Assembly: GCA_011009095.1 (NCBI GenBank)
Contig: VTPC01090703.1
Coordinates: forward strand, 1-64,000
Direction: 5' to 3'
Source of the DNA: Ignelater luminosus
Taxonomy: Eukaryota > Arthropoda > Insecta > Coleoptera > Elateridae
Length of the DNA: 64,000 nucleotides
This document shows positions 37,652 through 49,107 of the stretch, piece by piece. Each line of letters begins with the position of its first letter. The first letter of the stretch is position 1. A program made the position numbers and the translations under genes. Below the pieces are notes generated by a model that worked only from the letters and a program-made list of their open reading frames with translations, made no database searches and had not been told where the DNA came from.

Positions 37652-40600
37652 AGTGCCCAAAACTGAGATTCATGGAAAGACGCCAAAAGCATGCGTTTGA
37701 AATGATCAGGGTGAGGTTTCTTTTTTGAAAAATACTAAAACCTTGTTAGATGTATTCATCTCTACCATAATTGTATATTTTAAGTTGTCTACAGGCAAAA
37801 AACTTCATTGAAGTCGGTGACCTAACTTCAGAATGGCCTTGCTACAGAAGGAATTAAATTAAAGGTGTTACATGTCTATAAGAATAATTAGTATTAATGC
37901 AAGAAAATCATAAAATGCTTAATTGCATTTACTTTTTTAAACAGAATGCACATGTTCTTGACAAAATGATGTAAGCTTTTTATTTGCACGTTTTATTTAT
38001 TTCTTGATAAAAAGCATTTTTGAGTATTATTTATTAAAATAATCGGCATATTACATTTTATCACAAAAAAGTTCAACTTTGACACTGCCTTAGTTAGTTC
38101 TTTTTAAAAAAGTATTTTTAGTCTCTCCTTTACCGATTAGAATTGATGTCAAAGTGCAAGTTGAACAAGAAATTGTGTATGCAGTCTCATATAATTATGG
38201 TAGTAAATCACATTTAATTTATTAAAAAGTAATCGACTCTCATTAAAGCAAATTTTATTTCAAATCATCGCTTTAATAACAAAAGAGAATATTACGCGTT
38301 AATAACACGAAGATAATTAGAAAACATGATTGCTAATAAAAATGTTTTAAATTATCACATTATTAAAACGTATGATTAAGTTTGTAAACACATTAATAAT
38401 AGCATAATATAAACATAACATAAAATGGACAATAATTTATTAGTAGGAAGTAAACTGTCACAAACTCAAGTAGGTAAATACATAATGAGTAGATAGTGAT
38501 CAAAGAGAACAAAAATAGCAAAGATACATTAGTGTGTCGATAATAATTGCAAGCAAGTCAGCTATTCGTTGATGACAAAATGTGTAAGTTTACATGAGAA
38601 ATATCGTCGCTTAAACCAATGATGTTAACAATGTTCAAGCTAAGTTTGATCAAAGGTAACTGCAAAATACTAGCTAACTGAATATATAGTACGCCATGAA
38701 ATTTAATCTCAGATGCAACGCACTCGGCACGATATGTTTCTGACCATTGTATAGCTCTGAGTGTTGTCAACACTGTCCATATTTTGTTTTTTGGTAGGAA
38801 TACCTGTTATTGTGAATTGTATACAAATTCTTTTTTTGGTTAAAATATTTTATATGAAAGCATCAATGATTTAATCCACCCAATTTGCAATTTGTTTATA
38901 ACTTATCTAATCTATACAAAAGGCAAAACTCCTACAATCTTTGTTATTCAAGATTGCGCTGTCCTACAGATGGTCTCTGCATAAAAAGAACTTTTGGTGA
39001 TTTATGCATGAAATTATGACTTACCTAGTATTTGAATATTCTTAGGTCAAATCTTAAAAAAGAACAATAGAAAATCGAAGATCCAGACTTTTACGAAAAT
39101 GTTTTATCTATTACGTTCTACTTTATTGTTTGATATTTTATTATTATTAATATGTGATACATAATAGTTTAATATAAAAAGTCTAAGATTAATCACCACC
39201 AATTTTCCTTTAATAAGTGTCCTTAACAAACTTAACCTTGATACATAACTACATACTAACATTCATTTGTGAATCGATTATTTTTTAATTATGTGTCATC
39301 AATCTGTCGAACAAATGCTAAGTAATGTTTAATAATAACCAATAAATGCGGGCATTTATAACAAGAAAGTAAAAGAAACTTAACCTGCAATTTTTCGAAT
39401 AACTCATCGTTTTTATAAATATTTAGCTTAAACAAAAAATTCCAGATGCGTGCTAAACTTAAAGGAAAAGATAAGAAAAGTATGTTTGATTCTAAAAAGC
39501 CAAGGTTATTTTTGGTCCAGTGGATGAATAACAAGTAGCACCTTTTCCTAGGTTATCTCGAGTAAAGTCAAAGGGCACTGAAATTGTTTTTAAAGACAGA
39601 CTTGTTTACGAATATGTGACAAACACCTCTATTAATAAATTGTACACATAAGTAGGTCCTAATTGAATATTCATTTGTAACAATCAAAAAGCGCTTATTC
39701 ACTTTGTTATTATAATTACTATTTCAAACTTCATTTCAGATATTATTGAATGTCAGCAGTAAGGCTTCAAAGGATTTTTAAATTTATTTTTAGTTTGGTT
39801 TGGCAAAAGAGATCAAAGATGTTAAAATTGGCTAAATTTTTAAAAACAAATAGAAATAAAGCCTTCATCCAAATTAATTTTCAGAAAAACAAGAAATTTT
39901 CAACTTCTTTTTATTTTATACTGCATATGTTTTTATTTCGAAACAACTAAAACTCGCCATTTTGTAATTACTGAAACATTGTTCTGTTTGATCTAAATTT
40001 AATTAAATGTAAACATATCACTTCCTGTCTATTGTGACGCTATTAATATCTAAAGAGGTTGTTCATTACATTACATCACTAACTTAAAGCAGCAAAAAAA
40101 GTAAAAATATTCTATTCAACTGTTTTGTTTGGAATGAAATTTTCAAAGCAGTTACATCAAAATACAATCCTTTTTACTCTCAACGTTCGGAAACAAATTA
40201 TCTTTCTTTTTTCTACAGAGAGCGTATTGTTTTACATTATCAACTAGCACACAACTCAATAAGGACGAGTGCAATGCATAAAAGTCACGAATAGACTAAA
40301 CACAATATTTGTTTTTGCCAAAAGTATGCCACTGCTGTATTGTGTCGACCCAAAATTATGCTGAACTAACTTAAGTTCTAAATACTATAGTTTATTTTAC
40401 ACCATGTTTGAGAATACAATTGCTAGAAAGAAAGGGCTTTAAAGGTTTATTTTAACAATTTTTTCGATAGGATTAAAAGTACGTAAGTATAATTACAAAA
40501 ATATCATTTTCATGATATTTATCTGCACACCAGTTAATTTTCTATTTTATAAGAGCTTATCTATCATATATTTTTATTATTGTCCTGTTACTTCACTTTT

Positions 40601-41622
40601 CAACACAACCTTATTCGACAATAGGTTGCAAGAAATTACAGTTGTACACACAAAAATATTGTCTTCGATAAGCAAAAAGCTTAAATACGAGTTAGATTGC
40701 ATAATTATTTTTTTAAATACTGGTTTCAAAGTCCCAAATTAAAACACACATAATAAAGATAATAAAATTGTTAGAAAAGGCTCAGAATAAATTAAAATTA
40801 AACTAAGAACAATAAAGCATAGCCAAATTCTTTTCTAAAGCCTTGTTCATATACATATGTATTACATAAAATAAAAAGATGAGCATAATAACACTCAGTA
40901 GAAAACTAAGTTATAAATAAACACGAAAGAACAACTATTAAAAATTATAAAAACAATAGCTACTTAGGCAAAACTGGGATTTAACTACTGCGCTTTACAC
41001 GAGAATTGGCAATGCACCCCCCAATATCTTCGTGTTGTTGGTTGACGAATAAGCGGCATCCAAACGAGTATCTTAATAAGTGTTCCTATTTCTGCAAGAT
41101 CAGTTGACAGAGGGTTGCTTGGAAGAATTTACACACTATAAATACAACTCTTGCGTACCACTTAAATTTCAAATTGTTTAGAAAAGAGAAAACTGAACAA
41201 TTTGTATTGTGTACTTATTCAGTTTCAAACATTTATCACAAAAAATAATTATCCCAAGTCTTATAACATATCTTTGCAATAATTTACATCACCTGAAGTT
41301 TAACATACAATGATAACCCTTCATTAAATGCACCACCTTGTGAAATTATTATGTTCCCAGAAGAGGACAATGTACACATCGACATTAAAATCTCATAAAT
41401 GAGATCTTATAAGTAATTATTTAAAATTAAGTTTCCAAAAAGACATTATAATGAGTTATAACCCATTTCTATCTATACTATAACTAACGCAAACTACTTT
41501 GCCTTACGCAGTAAGCTCGCGAGAAAACGCCTATAACCGGAGGCATAAAGTTTTTGCCTTACTTACCCAAGTGTTTGTTTCTGACCACCGCCCTATACTA
41601 AACAAAAAACTAAACTTCCACT
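37652..41622. other. Gene-free AT-rich stretch
   Basis: No coding region is supported over about 4 kb. The segment 40623-40680 (AGGTTGCAAG, GTTGTACACA, AAAATATTGTCTTC) resembles 5484-5540, so both may be copies of one dispersed repeat. Nothing else stands out. Confidence 0.4.
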
Positions 41623-41802
41623 CAAGGCCGTAGCTAGGATAAAATTTCGGGGGGTTTTCAACGAGTGCCCGCGCCCATGGAGATCCTCCTGGGCTCAATA
41701 AAAAAACAATTTATAACGAATAATAAAACTATTAAAACAACAATTAGCTAGAATGTCGGAAGGGGTTTCAACCCCCAAAACTCCCCTCTAGCTACGGCTT
41801 TG
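41623..41802. mobile_element. Short MITE with GCCGTAGCTAG ends
   Basis: CAAGGCCGTAGCTAGGAT at 41623-41640 pairs with CTAGCTACGGCTTTG at 41788-41802 as an imperfect terminal inverted repeat. The 180 bp between them is GC-richer than its surroundings and contains complementary GGGGGGTTTTCAAC and GGGTTTCAACCCCC tracts. I do not name the superfamily because the target duplication is unclear. Confidence 0.55.
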
Positions 41803-42194
41803 TTTGAAACGCCGTAGATGAGATTTTGTACGATTAAATGAGAATGAAATGAAGGCAAGCAATATACAAATGGGGTCAACTTTTACATTTAAACCACTAG
41901 GCTGACTTAAAATTAGTACGGATTGTTCAACAATAAACAATGGTCTTGTGTTGTTTGCGTCCCAAGATAAAATTGATCTAGGTTGAGTTTGGCTTGCAAT
42001 TATGTTTTTTCAAAAAAGAAGCAACAAGCTGTAAAAGAAGAATAGTGAAGAAGTGCGCAGAAGTGCGCAGAATTAATGTATAATAAAGTTCTTTTCAATT
42101 TTAATTTAGTTATAATTTTATTTATTGTGCATATTTGCTTAAAACTAATTTATTATTGAGAACTGCGTCAACTAGATATGTACCGTTCCAAGCA
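41803..42194. other. Short non-coding gap
   Basis: No gene is seen. A small direct duplication, AGTGCGCAGA repeated twice, lies at about 42054-42073. Confidence 0.4.
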
Positions 42195-42844
42195 CCCCAA
42201 CAAACAAACATAAAAAGGCCAGATGCTGGACACATAGCATGCTGCCATTAGTACCCGTACTGGCACGATACTGACAAACAGTAATGGACCTGATCATATA
42301 GGTCACACTGGCCAGAAGCAGAACCAATGCTTTACCAGTACTAATGCCTGCATCTTGCCATCAACTGCCCATTACAGTGTCAGTAAATTTACACAGTGAT
42401 GGTTTTCTTTTGGCCCATATGCCTTTTATTAAGTTTTTGTTATTTTAAACTAAATCAATAAATAATAGAAGCATATAATTTATAATAAATATAAACACAA
42501 AAATCCCACTGTCTTCCAACAAATAAAAGTTCAAATGACCGTGCAAGCATTGACCATTATTTTCGTCCTTGTTTGGACTCATCGGTGGAGGATAATGACA
42601 GTCAATACTTGCCCGTTTCATGCTGGTTATATACAAAGCTAATGCAACATTAGCAGCATGAAAATACTAAGGCGCCATCTAATAGCAATGGCTCAACTTG
42701 CCGTTCTTATTTAAAAATTAAATATTTCCAAAATAGGAAATATAGAAAGAATTGTTCTAATTTTTAGTGGAATTTATATGTATAATAAATAAACTTAATA
42801 TTTGGCCGTTTGCTGGGTGCGCTGCGGTTGTTACGGTTACTATA

Positions 42845-43508
42845 CAGGGTTAGCCAAAAGTCCGGAGACAGCCTTATTGTAGCAATACCAATAGAATTAG
42901 ATGAATAATAAACCTTGGGGAGGGGGGTATATTACACTATCTTATCTACATTCTGACAGGTAAAGAAATTATTTCAATTATCCAGTTTCGCGTAATTGAT
43001 ATCAACTTTCAATTTTTAAATGGCACCCTAGTATTTTGATGACATTTTCTAAATCTGCACCAAATTCTAGATACGACAGTGAAAAAGAAACATTGAATAA
43101 AATAATTCATTAATAAAGTTTGCAGTTTTAGTGTATTTCATTGTATTTAGTCCTGTTATTAGCCGAAGCCATTATGATACTAAACTGACGGCCCTTGCTA
43201 ATGACCCGTATAACCCTACCCCTAAGTGTTGTATTCCAACTCTCTACCTATAGGATGCAGATAGATGATGTAGGCGGAGCACAATACACTAAAAAAAATA
43301 TAATAGCTCAAATTTCATCAAAATACTAGGGTATTATTTAAAAATTAAAAGTTGATATCAATTACACGAAACTGGATAATTGAATTAATGTTTTTTACCT
43401 GTCAGAATGTAGATAAGATAGTGTAATATACTCTCCAAGGTTTATTATTCCTCTAATTCCATCGCTATTGCTACAATAAGACTGTTTCCAGACTTTTGGC
43501 TAACCCTG
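42845..43508. mobile_element. Long-TIR MITE with CAGGGTTAGCC ends
   Basis: The ends CAGGGTTAGCCAAAAGTC (left) and CAGGGTTAGCCAAAAGTC (right, read inward) match, and similarity extends about 200 bp into each arm (for example CTGACAGGTAAA, GTTTCG and TACTAGGG). TA flanks both outer ends (42843-42844, 43509-43510). At 664 bp, most of it arm, it is a classic mariner-type MITE without coding capacity. Confidence 0.85.
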
Positions 43509-43511
43509 TAT

Positions 43512-43680
43512 ATGTGGCCAATGACTGGCTGAGCTAAGGCTGCCAATGCCGGCTTTGTAAAGGTTACTAGACATGTGGTCAACGGCTGGCTGAGCTAAGG
43601 ATGCCAATGCTGGCTTTGTTACGGTTACTATATATGTGGCCATTGATTGGCCGAGTTAAGAGTGCGAGTGCCAGTATTTA
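43512..43680. repeat. 61 bp tandem repeat
   Basis: Units starting ATGTGGCCAATGACTGGC lie at 43512, 43573 and 43634 (the last partial), an exact 61 bp period. A further copy of the unit's tail, TTACGGTTACTAT, lies just left of the MITE at about 42832-42844. The MITE therefore inserted between that copy and the one at 43512. Confidence 0.75.
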
Positions 43681-43736
43681 CCCATTAGTGCCAGAGGAAG
43701 ACCGTATGCTGGCCGTTATATGCATGTTTGCTGGGA

Positions 43737-45334
43737 CACCACCATAAACTTTGTACGCCTCCATATGCCAGATTCTACAGCACTTTCTGAAAAGAGAAAA
43801 GAACTCCGGCTGCGATAGATTGAGTACTGTCATAGTAGGACTGGCTTATTCGACATAGCTAATTTTGCATTCATCGGCAACGCCGGTGGTGAGGTCGGCA
43901 AAACACTAGAGCTCAGATCAGCTACAAATAGGATGGCTTTACCTTTGTTGCTCTCTAACTGTGTCATTTCTCCCGGATGCTATACACCGTTTCCAAATTT
44001 ATTTCCCTCCATGGCTAAAAAGACGTATAGACTAAATCGAAATGAGAGGAATAAATACAATGTTAACTGTCCACTTTCTGAATCGACAAGAAGACTGTCA
44101 TTATGATCCAGTAATGGGAATTAGGAAGACTTTGAGAACAAAGTAATTAATCTTTGTATTGTAATAACTAAAAAATAACGTAGAAAATCAAAAGAACATA
44201 TAAATGATATTTAGAAATACTATCTTAGTTGTATTGCATAAAGTAGACTAGGCAGTACTGTACTTATTACTGAAGACTTTGCTGATGTATTCAAGTTTAG
44301 AAATGTTTATTCCAATATAGCTCTGGTAAATTCGTTAAAGCCCCTAAATGACTGCAGATTGTTGTTATGCTACAATACAATACCCAGCCAACGTTAAAAT
44401 GTAAAGGCAAAATATGTAATGCAGAGATACCAAAAACCAACTGAAATAATATGTAAACAATGTCGGCTTATAATTCCTAGCTAAATAAAAGTCGGCGTGA
44501 TTATTAAGTGTAACATCATGCTCTAATGAACGAAAAATATCCATTTATGGGTGCGTTAAATATATTTTAATTATTAAAATATTACATTTTTCTAAATTTG
44601 CCGCATATAATTTTACAATCTTACTGTTACAATTATACATAATAAAAATTTATTTTTAATAGTTATAATTAGGTATAATCAAAGGAGTAATCAACCACAC
44701 AGAAGATAAGCCAAGAACTCAACTGCATAATTTAAGAATATTTCACATTCACAGCATTATATTAATGTTTCCTATTGTCTTATTTTAGTTCGAAGATTAA
44801 AACGGCTTTTTATATAATATACTCCAGATATTCTTATTATATGGTCGTTGAACGAATCTTTTTAATGTTTGTTTAACTTAATAAAGTCTAACTTACATTC
44901 TTAACGCAATGCAGTTGTGAATAAATAAATATTTCGTTTTTCAAATTTTTTTATTAATTATTACGGTTAAAACAATATTTAAAATAATTGAACAAAAATT
45001 GGTATGAATGTAAAACCAGGCTAACCCTTTTGTTTTCTTTATTTATAATTATAAACAAATGAAATAAAATTCTGAATTCTGCATGTGTAGATTGCTCATA
45101 TTTTTCCATATTTTGAAGTTCACCTGTGTCCGTTAGCACTTCTTATTTCACTGGAATCGACATCAACTTTGTTGTCTTCAATAAAGTGGTCCATATACAG
45201 TCAATTTATAAATTTACAAAAGATCTAGTACCTGCATGAAATCCTTGTTGTTGTTTAAAAAAAAGATTCCTATTGCTCCATGAAACAAAATCTTTGCTAA
45301 ACTGACTCAAGAAACAAGGTCAGTTTCATGTATA
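43737..45334. other. Gene-free stretch
   Basis: No coding region is supported. The segment 43740-44120 is richer in GC than its surroundings and could be part of the adjacent repeat element or an old retrotransposon scrap, but I read no recognisable motif on either strand. Confidence 0.35.
45331..45334. repeat. GINGER element target duplication, left copy
   Basis: TATA directly precedes the TGTTAC terminus and recurs at 49270-49273 directly after the right terminus. A 4 bp duplication is characteristic of GINGER/GIN elements. Because TATA is a low-complexity word the evidence is good but not decisive. Confidence 0.75.
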
Positions 45335-45496
45335 TGTTACCGGCCAAACCCGATTTCAGGACAAACTAGTTTTGCCTAGGCTAAACTAGTTCGACCTAGC
45401 CCCAGTAGGAAAAATTAGTTTAGGCTAGGCCAAACTAGTTCATCCTAATATAAGTATGCACATACCCAGGATAAACTAGTTTGGCCTAGTCTAAAC
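45335..45496. repeat. GINGER left terminal inverted repeat with AAACTAGTT subrepeats
   Basis: Within the 162 bp arm, AAACTAGTT occurs four times, with variants such as AAATTAGTTTAGG, alternating with GCCTAGG/GACCTAG words. The pattern looks like an array of partly palindromic binding sites. The right arm 49108-49269 is its reverse complement. Confidence 0.8.
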
Positions 45497-45724
45497 TAAT
45501 TTTGTTAAGTCGAAAGTAATTGAGCGAACATGTCAGGACTTGTACATGCGGGAATTCCCCAGTTTCGCCCGGCGCCGCTCTTCGCTCGCCCGTACGTCGC
45601 TTTAAACACTCAGTGCCAGCAATCCGTAACGTATTTAGTGATTTTTATGATTAGTTTAGTGGCTGCAGTTTAAAAATAAAGGTTTAAGTCTTAAAGTACA
45701 TTGCAAGTTTACTTCTTTTTCACT

Positions 45725-47406
45725 ATGGATGAACCTACTTCAAGTGGACAAGCAGATCAAAAACAACGGAGGGAAAAGTTTTTGACGGAAGTTTTACAAA
45801 GTGAAAATAAAAGGTCGTCTCATTATAATGTGTTATCATCAGACCAATATTTGAAACTCGTTGAACAAGTTGAAGATGCAGAAAAATGTGAAAAGAAAAC
45901 ACCATTACAACAAAGAAGATTGAAACGATTTGCTGCGCTAAAAATCGGGGATGTGAAAAAACTGATTGCGCGAACTGAAGGTAATATAAAATATTATCTT
46001 TCATCCGATGAACTTTATGATGTTATTGACGCAGCTCATGTGGCTGTCGGCCACGGTGGCCGTGACAGAATGTTAGCCGAGACATCAAAAAAATATGCCA
46101 ATATTACAAAAGAAATGATAAACCTCTATTTATCTATGTGTAGTGTCTGTCATCGAAAGAAAACAAAGAAGAAAAGGGGATTAGTTTCTAAGCCTATTCT
46201 ACATTCAGAAATGAATAGTAGGTGCCAAGTGGATCTGATCGATTTTCAGACACAACCAGATGGAAATTTTAAATTTATTATGGTTTACCAAGACCATCTA
46301 ACAAAATTTGTTTTGCTACGCGCATTACAATCTAAGAGAGCGACAGAGGTAGCCTACCAGTTGAATGATATATTCCTAACTGTAGGAGCGCCGTGCATTC
46401 TACAATCTGACAACGGTAGGGAATTTGTCAATAATGTCATAAGTGAGCTAGCTAGTCTTTGGCCAGAACTCAAAATTGTGCACGGAAAACCCAGGCACGG
46501 TCAAAGTCAGGGATCCGTTGAACGTGCAAATCAAGATATTGAGAATATGATAGGTTCTTGGATGAAGGACAACGTTTCAACGAAATGGTCAGAAGGCTTG
46601 AGATATGTCCAATTCATGAAAAACCGTGCATACCATTCAGTGATAAAACAATCGCCTTACAAAGCATTATTTGGAATAGAACCCAGAGTGGGACTTTCGA
46701 CTTCCTCTTTGCCGGAAGAAATCATAAAAGATATTCAGGATGAAGAAGACTTGAAAAAGGTAATCGAAGAAGATTGCAATGTTAATCTGACAGAAGACAG
46801 TGATGATAACGTTGAAGAAGTAAGTAACCAAGACGAAGTTTGTTCATCTGAAAATGAAATTCAGAAAGCTAGAAAAACTGCAGCAGAAAATCTTGTTAAA
46901 CAAGCAAAGAAAATGAAAGCTACTTCTGACAAGTCTCATCCACCTGCCAACATTGGAGATAATGTGACTATACCGATTCCAGATGTTGACAAAGGCAAAG
47001 GTGATATGAGAAACATCATTGGAGTTATTCTTCAGACAAATGACGAAGGTTTTTACAAAGTTGGCACCAAACATGGTGTACTTGAGAAACTATACTGCAG
47101 GTTTTGTTTTTTCTTATTAAATTATTTATCTTTCTTTTTGGAGCATTCATATTCTAAAGTAATATATTTTCTTTCAGATCAGAATTCGACGTTTGCAATC
47201 AAGCTTTTTTAGAAGTTGCAGATGTGAACCAAGGCTCTGAAATATCATTAAGGACTGCAGCTACGAGACATTCAGTTGGATCAGGCCAAGGTTTTGTGAG
47301 ATGCAGTTGCAACAAAAACTGTTCCACGAACAGATGCAAATGCAAGAAAGCAATGATACTTTGCAATTCTAAGTGCCACCAAAGTACACCGTGTAAAAAT
47401 AAATAA
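45725..47406 (+). CDS. GINGER/GIN integrase-transposase with CXC-like tail (KRBA2-like)
   Basis: Exon 1 (45725-47100) and exon 2 (47178-47406) are joined across a 77 bp intron (donor TGCAG/GTTTTG, acceptor TTTCAG/ATC), giving 534 residues. ATG 45725 begins MDEPTSSGQADQ. An H2C2 zinc-binding module follows (HVAVGH ... CSVCHRKK, residues ~110-150). The integrase core comes next, with catalytic candidates in CQVDLIDF, LQSDNGREF and GSVERANQDI; 36 residues separate the second and third, one more than the common 35. After an acidic linker and a chromo/SH3-like stretch (ANIGDNVTIPIPDV), exon 2 adds a cysteine-rich tail (CSCNKNCSTNRCKCKKA ... CHQSTPC). The layout matches KRBA2-like proteins and GIN elements. 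It would cut and join element ends in the nucleus. No disabling mutation is seen. If the intron were retained, the protein would stop at 47212. Confidence 0.88.
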
Positions 47407-47525
47407 TTGAGGTACATAAAATTTTTGACAACTCGAAGTGTAGTTATAATAATCGATTCTATGATTGTTTGTATTACCAATTATCTATTAGTTTTAACGA
47501 CAAATCTTAATAATTTTAATAAGTA

Positions 47526-48830
47526 AAGGGTTTTCCAATAAGAGGTGTTATTTTGATATTCAAAGAAAAGTGCCAGTTTTTAATATAAATGATCGGATGT
47601 TTATTTCATTATAAAGAGGAAGGTATGCCGTTAATAGTGGAAAATAACATCAGGCAAATGACCACCACGACCACGCTTACAGGACAATATCCTTTTCATG
47701 AAATTTTCCATAACCAAATCGCAAAGTGGCTGCCCTATGTCCTCGATAGCCTCACGAATTCCATCTTTGAGGTCTTGAATCGACGCTGGGCTGTTGGCGT
47801 AGACCTTCTCTTTCACGTGGCCCCAAAGAAAGAAGTCGCAAGGTGTTAAATCACAAGATCTCGGTGGCCAATTGTGATCACCTCTTCGAGAGATAACACG
47901 GTCCGGAAACTTTTTCCGTAAAAGATCAATGGTTTCGTTGCTTGTGTGGCACGTAGCGCCGTCTTGTTGAAAGTAAACGTTGTCCAGATCAATACCATCC
48001 AATTCCGGCCATAAAAAATCGTTAATCATCTCTCGATAGCGCAATCCAGTCACCGTAACTGTTGCTCCAGCCTCATTTTCGAAAAAGTAAGGTCCAATGA
48101 CTCCGCCGGACCATAAACCGCACCAAACAGTCACACGTTGAGGATAGAGAGACTTTTCAACAATAACTCTTGGATTTTCTGAGCCCCAGATCCGACAATT
48201 TTGCTTGTTGACGAAGCCACCGAGGTGGAAATGGGCCTCATCACTCAAGATGATTTTTCGATGGAATTCTGGATCATTTTCATGCATTTCAACGACCCAA
48301 TCAGCAAAGACACGACGTTGTTGATGATCGGCCGGCTTGAGTTCTTGTGTTAACTGGACTTTATAAGCCTTAAGACCCAAATCTTTATGCAAAATACGGT
48401 GTAATGACGTTTGTGGAATGGCTAATTCCAAAGAACGACGAGGAATGGACAAACCTGGGTTTTCTTTAACACTTTCGGCTACAACAGCAATATTCTCGGC
48501 TGTTCTTGAGCGACGTGCACGGGTTTTATTCTTCACATCACTAACTTGTCCCAAGAGCTCGAATTTTTTCACCAATTTCTGTATTGCGGTCCGACAAGGT
48601 GCTTCACGGTGACCCAAAAATGTTCGAGTTTTACGAACCGTCTCTGCCAAATTTTCACCATTTTTATAGTGAATTTTAATAATTTCAATGCGTTGTTGAA
48701 GCGTGTATCGTTCCATATTTATTAATGGCGTAGTTTCTACTTGTCAAATGTCAAAAAATGATAGCTTCAAAAGTGACATCTACCGAAATAGCGGGCTATT
48801 CAAAATAACACCTCTTATTGGAAAACCCTT
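47526..48830 (-). mobile_element. Intact DD41D mariner-superfamily element
   Basis: The element is 1305 bp with 31 bp perfect terminal inverted repeats (AAGGGTTTTCCAATAAGAGG and onward) and TA at both borders (47524-47525, 48831-48832). A single uninterrupted transposase gene fills most of it on the minus strand. It lies outside the host element's coding region. Identical ends and an open gene make this the most likely currently mobile element in the window. Confidence 0.93.
47631..48716 (-). CDS. Mariner-superfamily transposase, DD41D (rosa-like)
   Basis: This 361-residue frame starts MERYTLQQRIEIIKIHYKNG and runs unbroken to the stop at 47631. The N-terminal ~110 residues form two helix-turn-helix regions for TIR binding (GREAPC-type segment, then IPQTSLHRILHKDLGLKAYK). 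The catalytic core has ILSDEAHFHLGGFVNKQN (first Asp), VYFQQDGATCHTSNETIDLL (second Asp) and WPPRSCDLTPCDFFLWGHVK (third Asp). I count 41 residues between the second and third aspartates, the spacing of the rosa-type DD41D lineage, not D34D mariner or D34E Tc1. It should cut and paste its own element at TA sites. ATG 48716 is the only start that includes the full N-terminus. The enzyme looks functional from sequence; activity is not shown. Confidence 0.93.
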   Translation of the reverse strand: MERYTLQQRIEIIKIHYKNGENLAETVRKTRTFLGHREAPCRTAIQKLVKKFELLGQVSDVKNKTRARRSRTAENIAVVAESVKENPGLSIPRRSLELAIPQTSLHRILHKDLGLKAYKVQLTQELKPADHQQRRVFADWVVEMHENDPEFHRKIILSDEAHFHLGGFVNKQNCRIWGSENPRVIVEKSLYPQRVTVWCGLWSGGVIGPYFFENEAGATVTVTGLRYREMINDFLWPELDGIDLDNVYFQQDGATCHTSNETIDLLRKKFPDRVISRRGDHNWPPRSCDLTPCDFFLWGHVKEKVYANSPASIQDLKDGIREAIEDIGQPLCDLVMENFMKRILSCKRGRGGHLPDVIFHY

Positions 48831-49107
48831 TATGATTATTTTTCCAATTACGCAGTATTTTTTGTTCAGTTTACTTGATTCCAATTAGTACATTAAGATT
48901 TTGACAGCTCGAAGTGAAGTAATAATAATCGATACTGTGATTGTTTGTATTAGGTACCATAATTGTTAGTAGCATTAGGTTTAACGACAAATTATTATAT
49001 TTTAATAAATAAGATTATTTTCCAATTACGGAGTATCTTATTTTACCAATAATAATTAAAATTTAATAAAATACCAATTTATTTTGCCTTTCCAGGTATT
49101 CTAAAAT

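Larger units (their letters stand above)
42195..43736. mobile_element. Non-autonomous element with CCAGCAAAC-type ends, split by a second MITE
   Basis: The left end reads CCCCAACAAACAAACAT and then AAAAAGGCCAGATGCTGG. The right end, read inward, is TCCCAGCAAACATGCAT followed by ATAACGGCCAGCATAC. The interior contains 61 bp tandem repeats and, inserted within one repeat copy, the MITE at 42845-43508. Without that insertion the element is about 880 bp. There is no transposase, and the exact ends and target duplication are not settled. Confidence 0.5.
47417..49050. repeat. ~178 bp tandem duplication in the GINGER 3' region, split by mariner
   Basis: The sequence TTTTGACAACTCGAAGTG, ATAATCGATTCT, GATTGTTTGTATTA and TTTTAACGACAAAT at 47421-47525 recurs at 48898-49010, and GATTATTTTTCCAATTACG at 48834 recurs near 49012, a 178 bp spacing. 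The mariner at 47526-48830 therefore landed inside a tandem array of about two and a half units. Confidence 0.7.
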
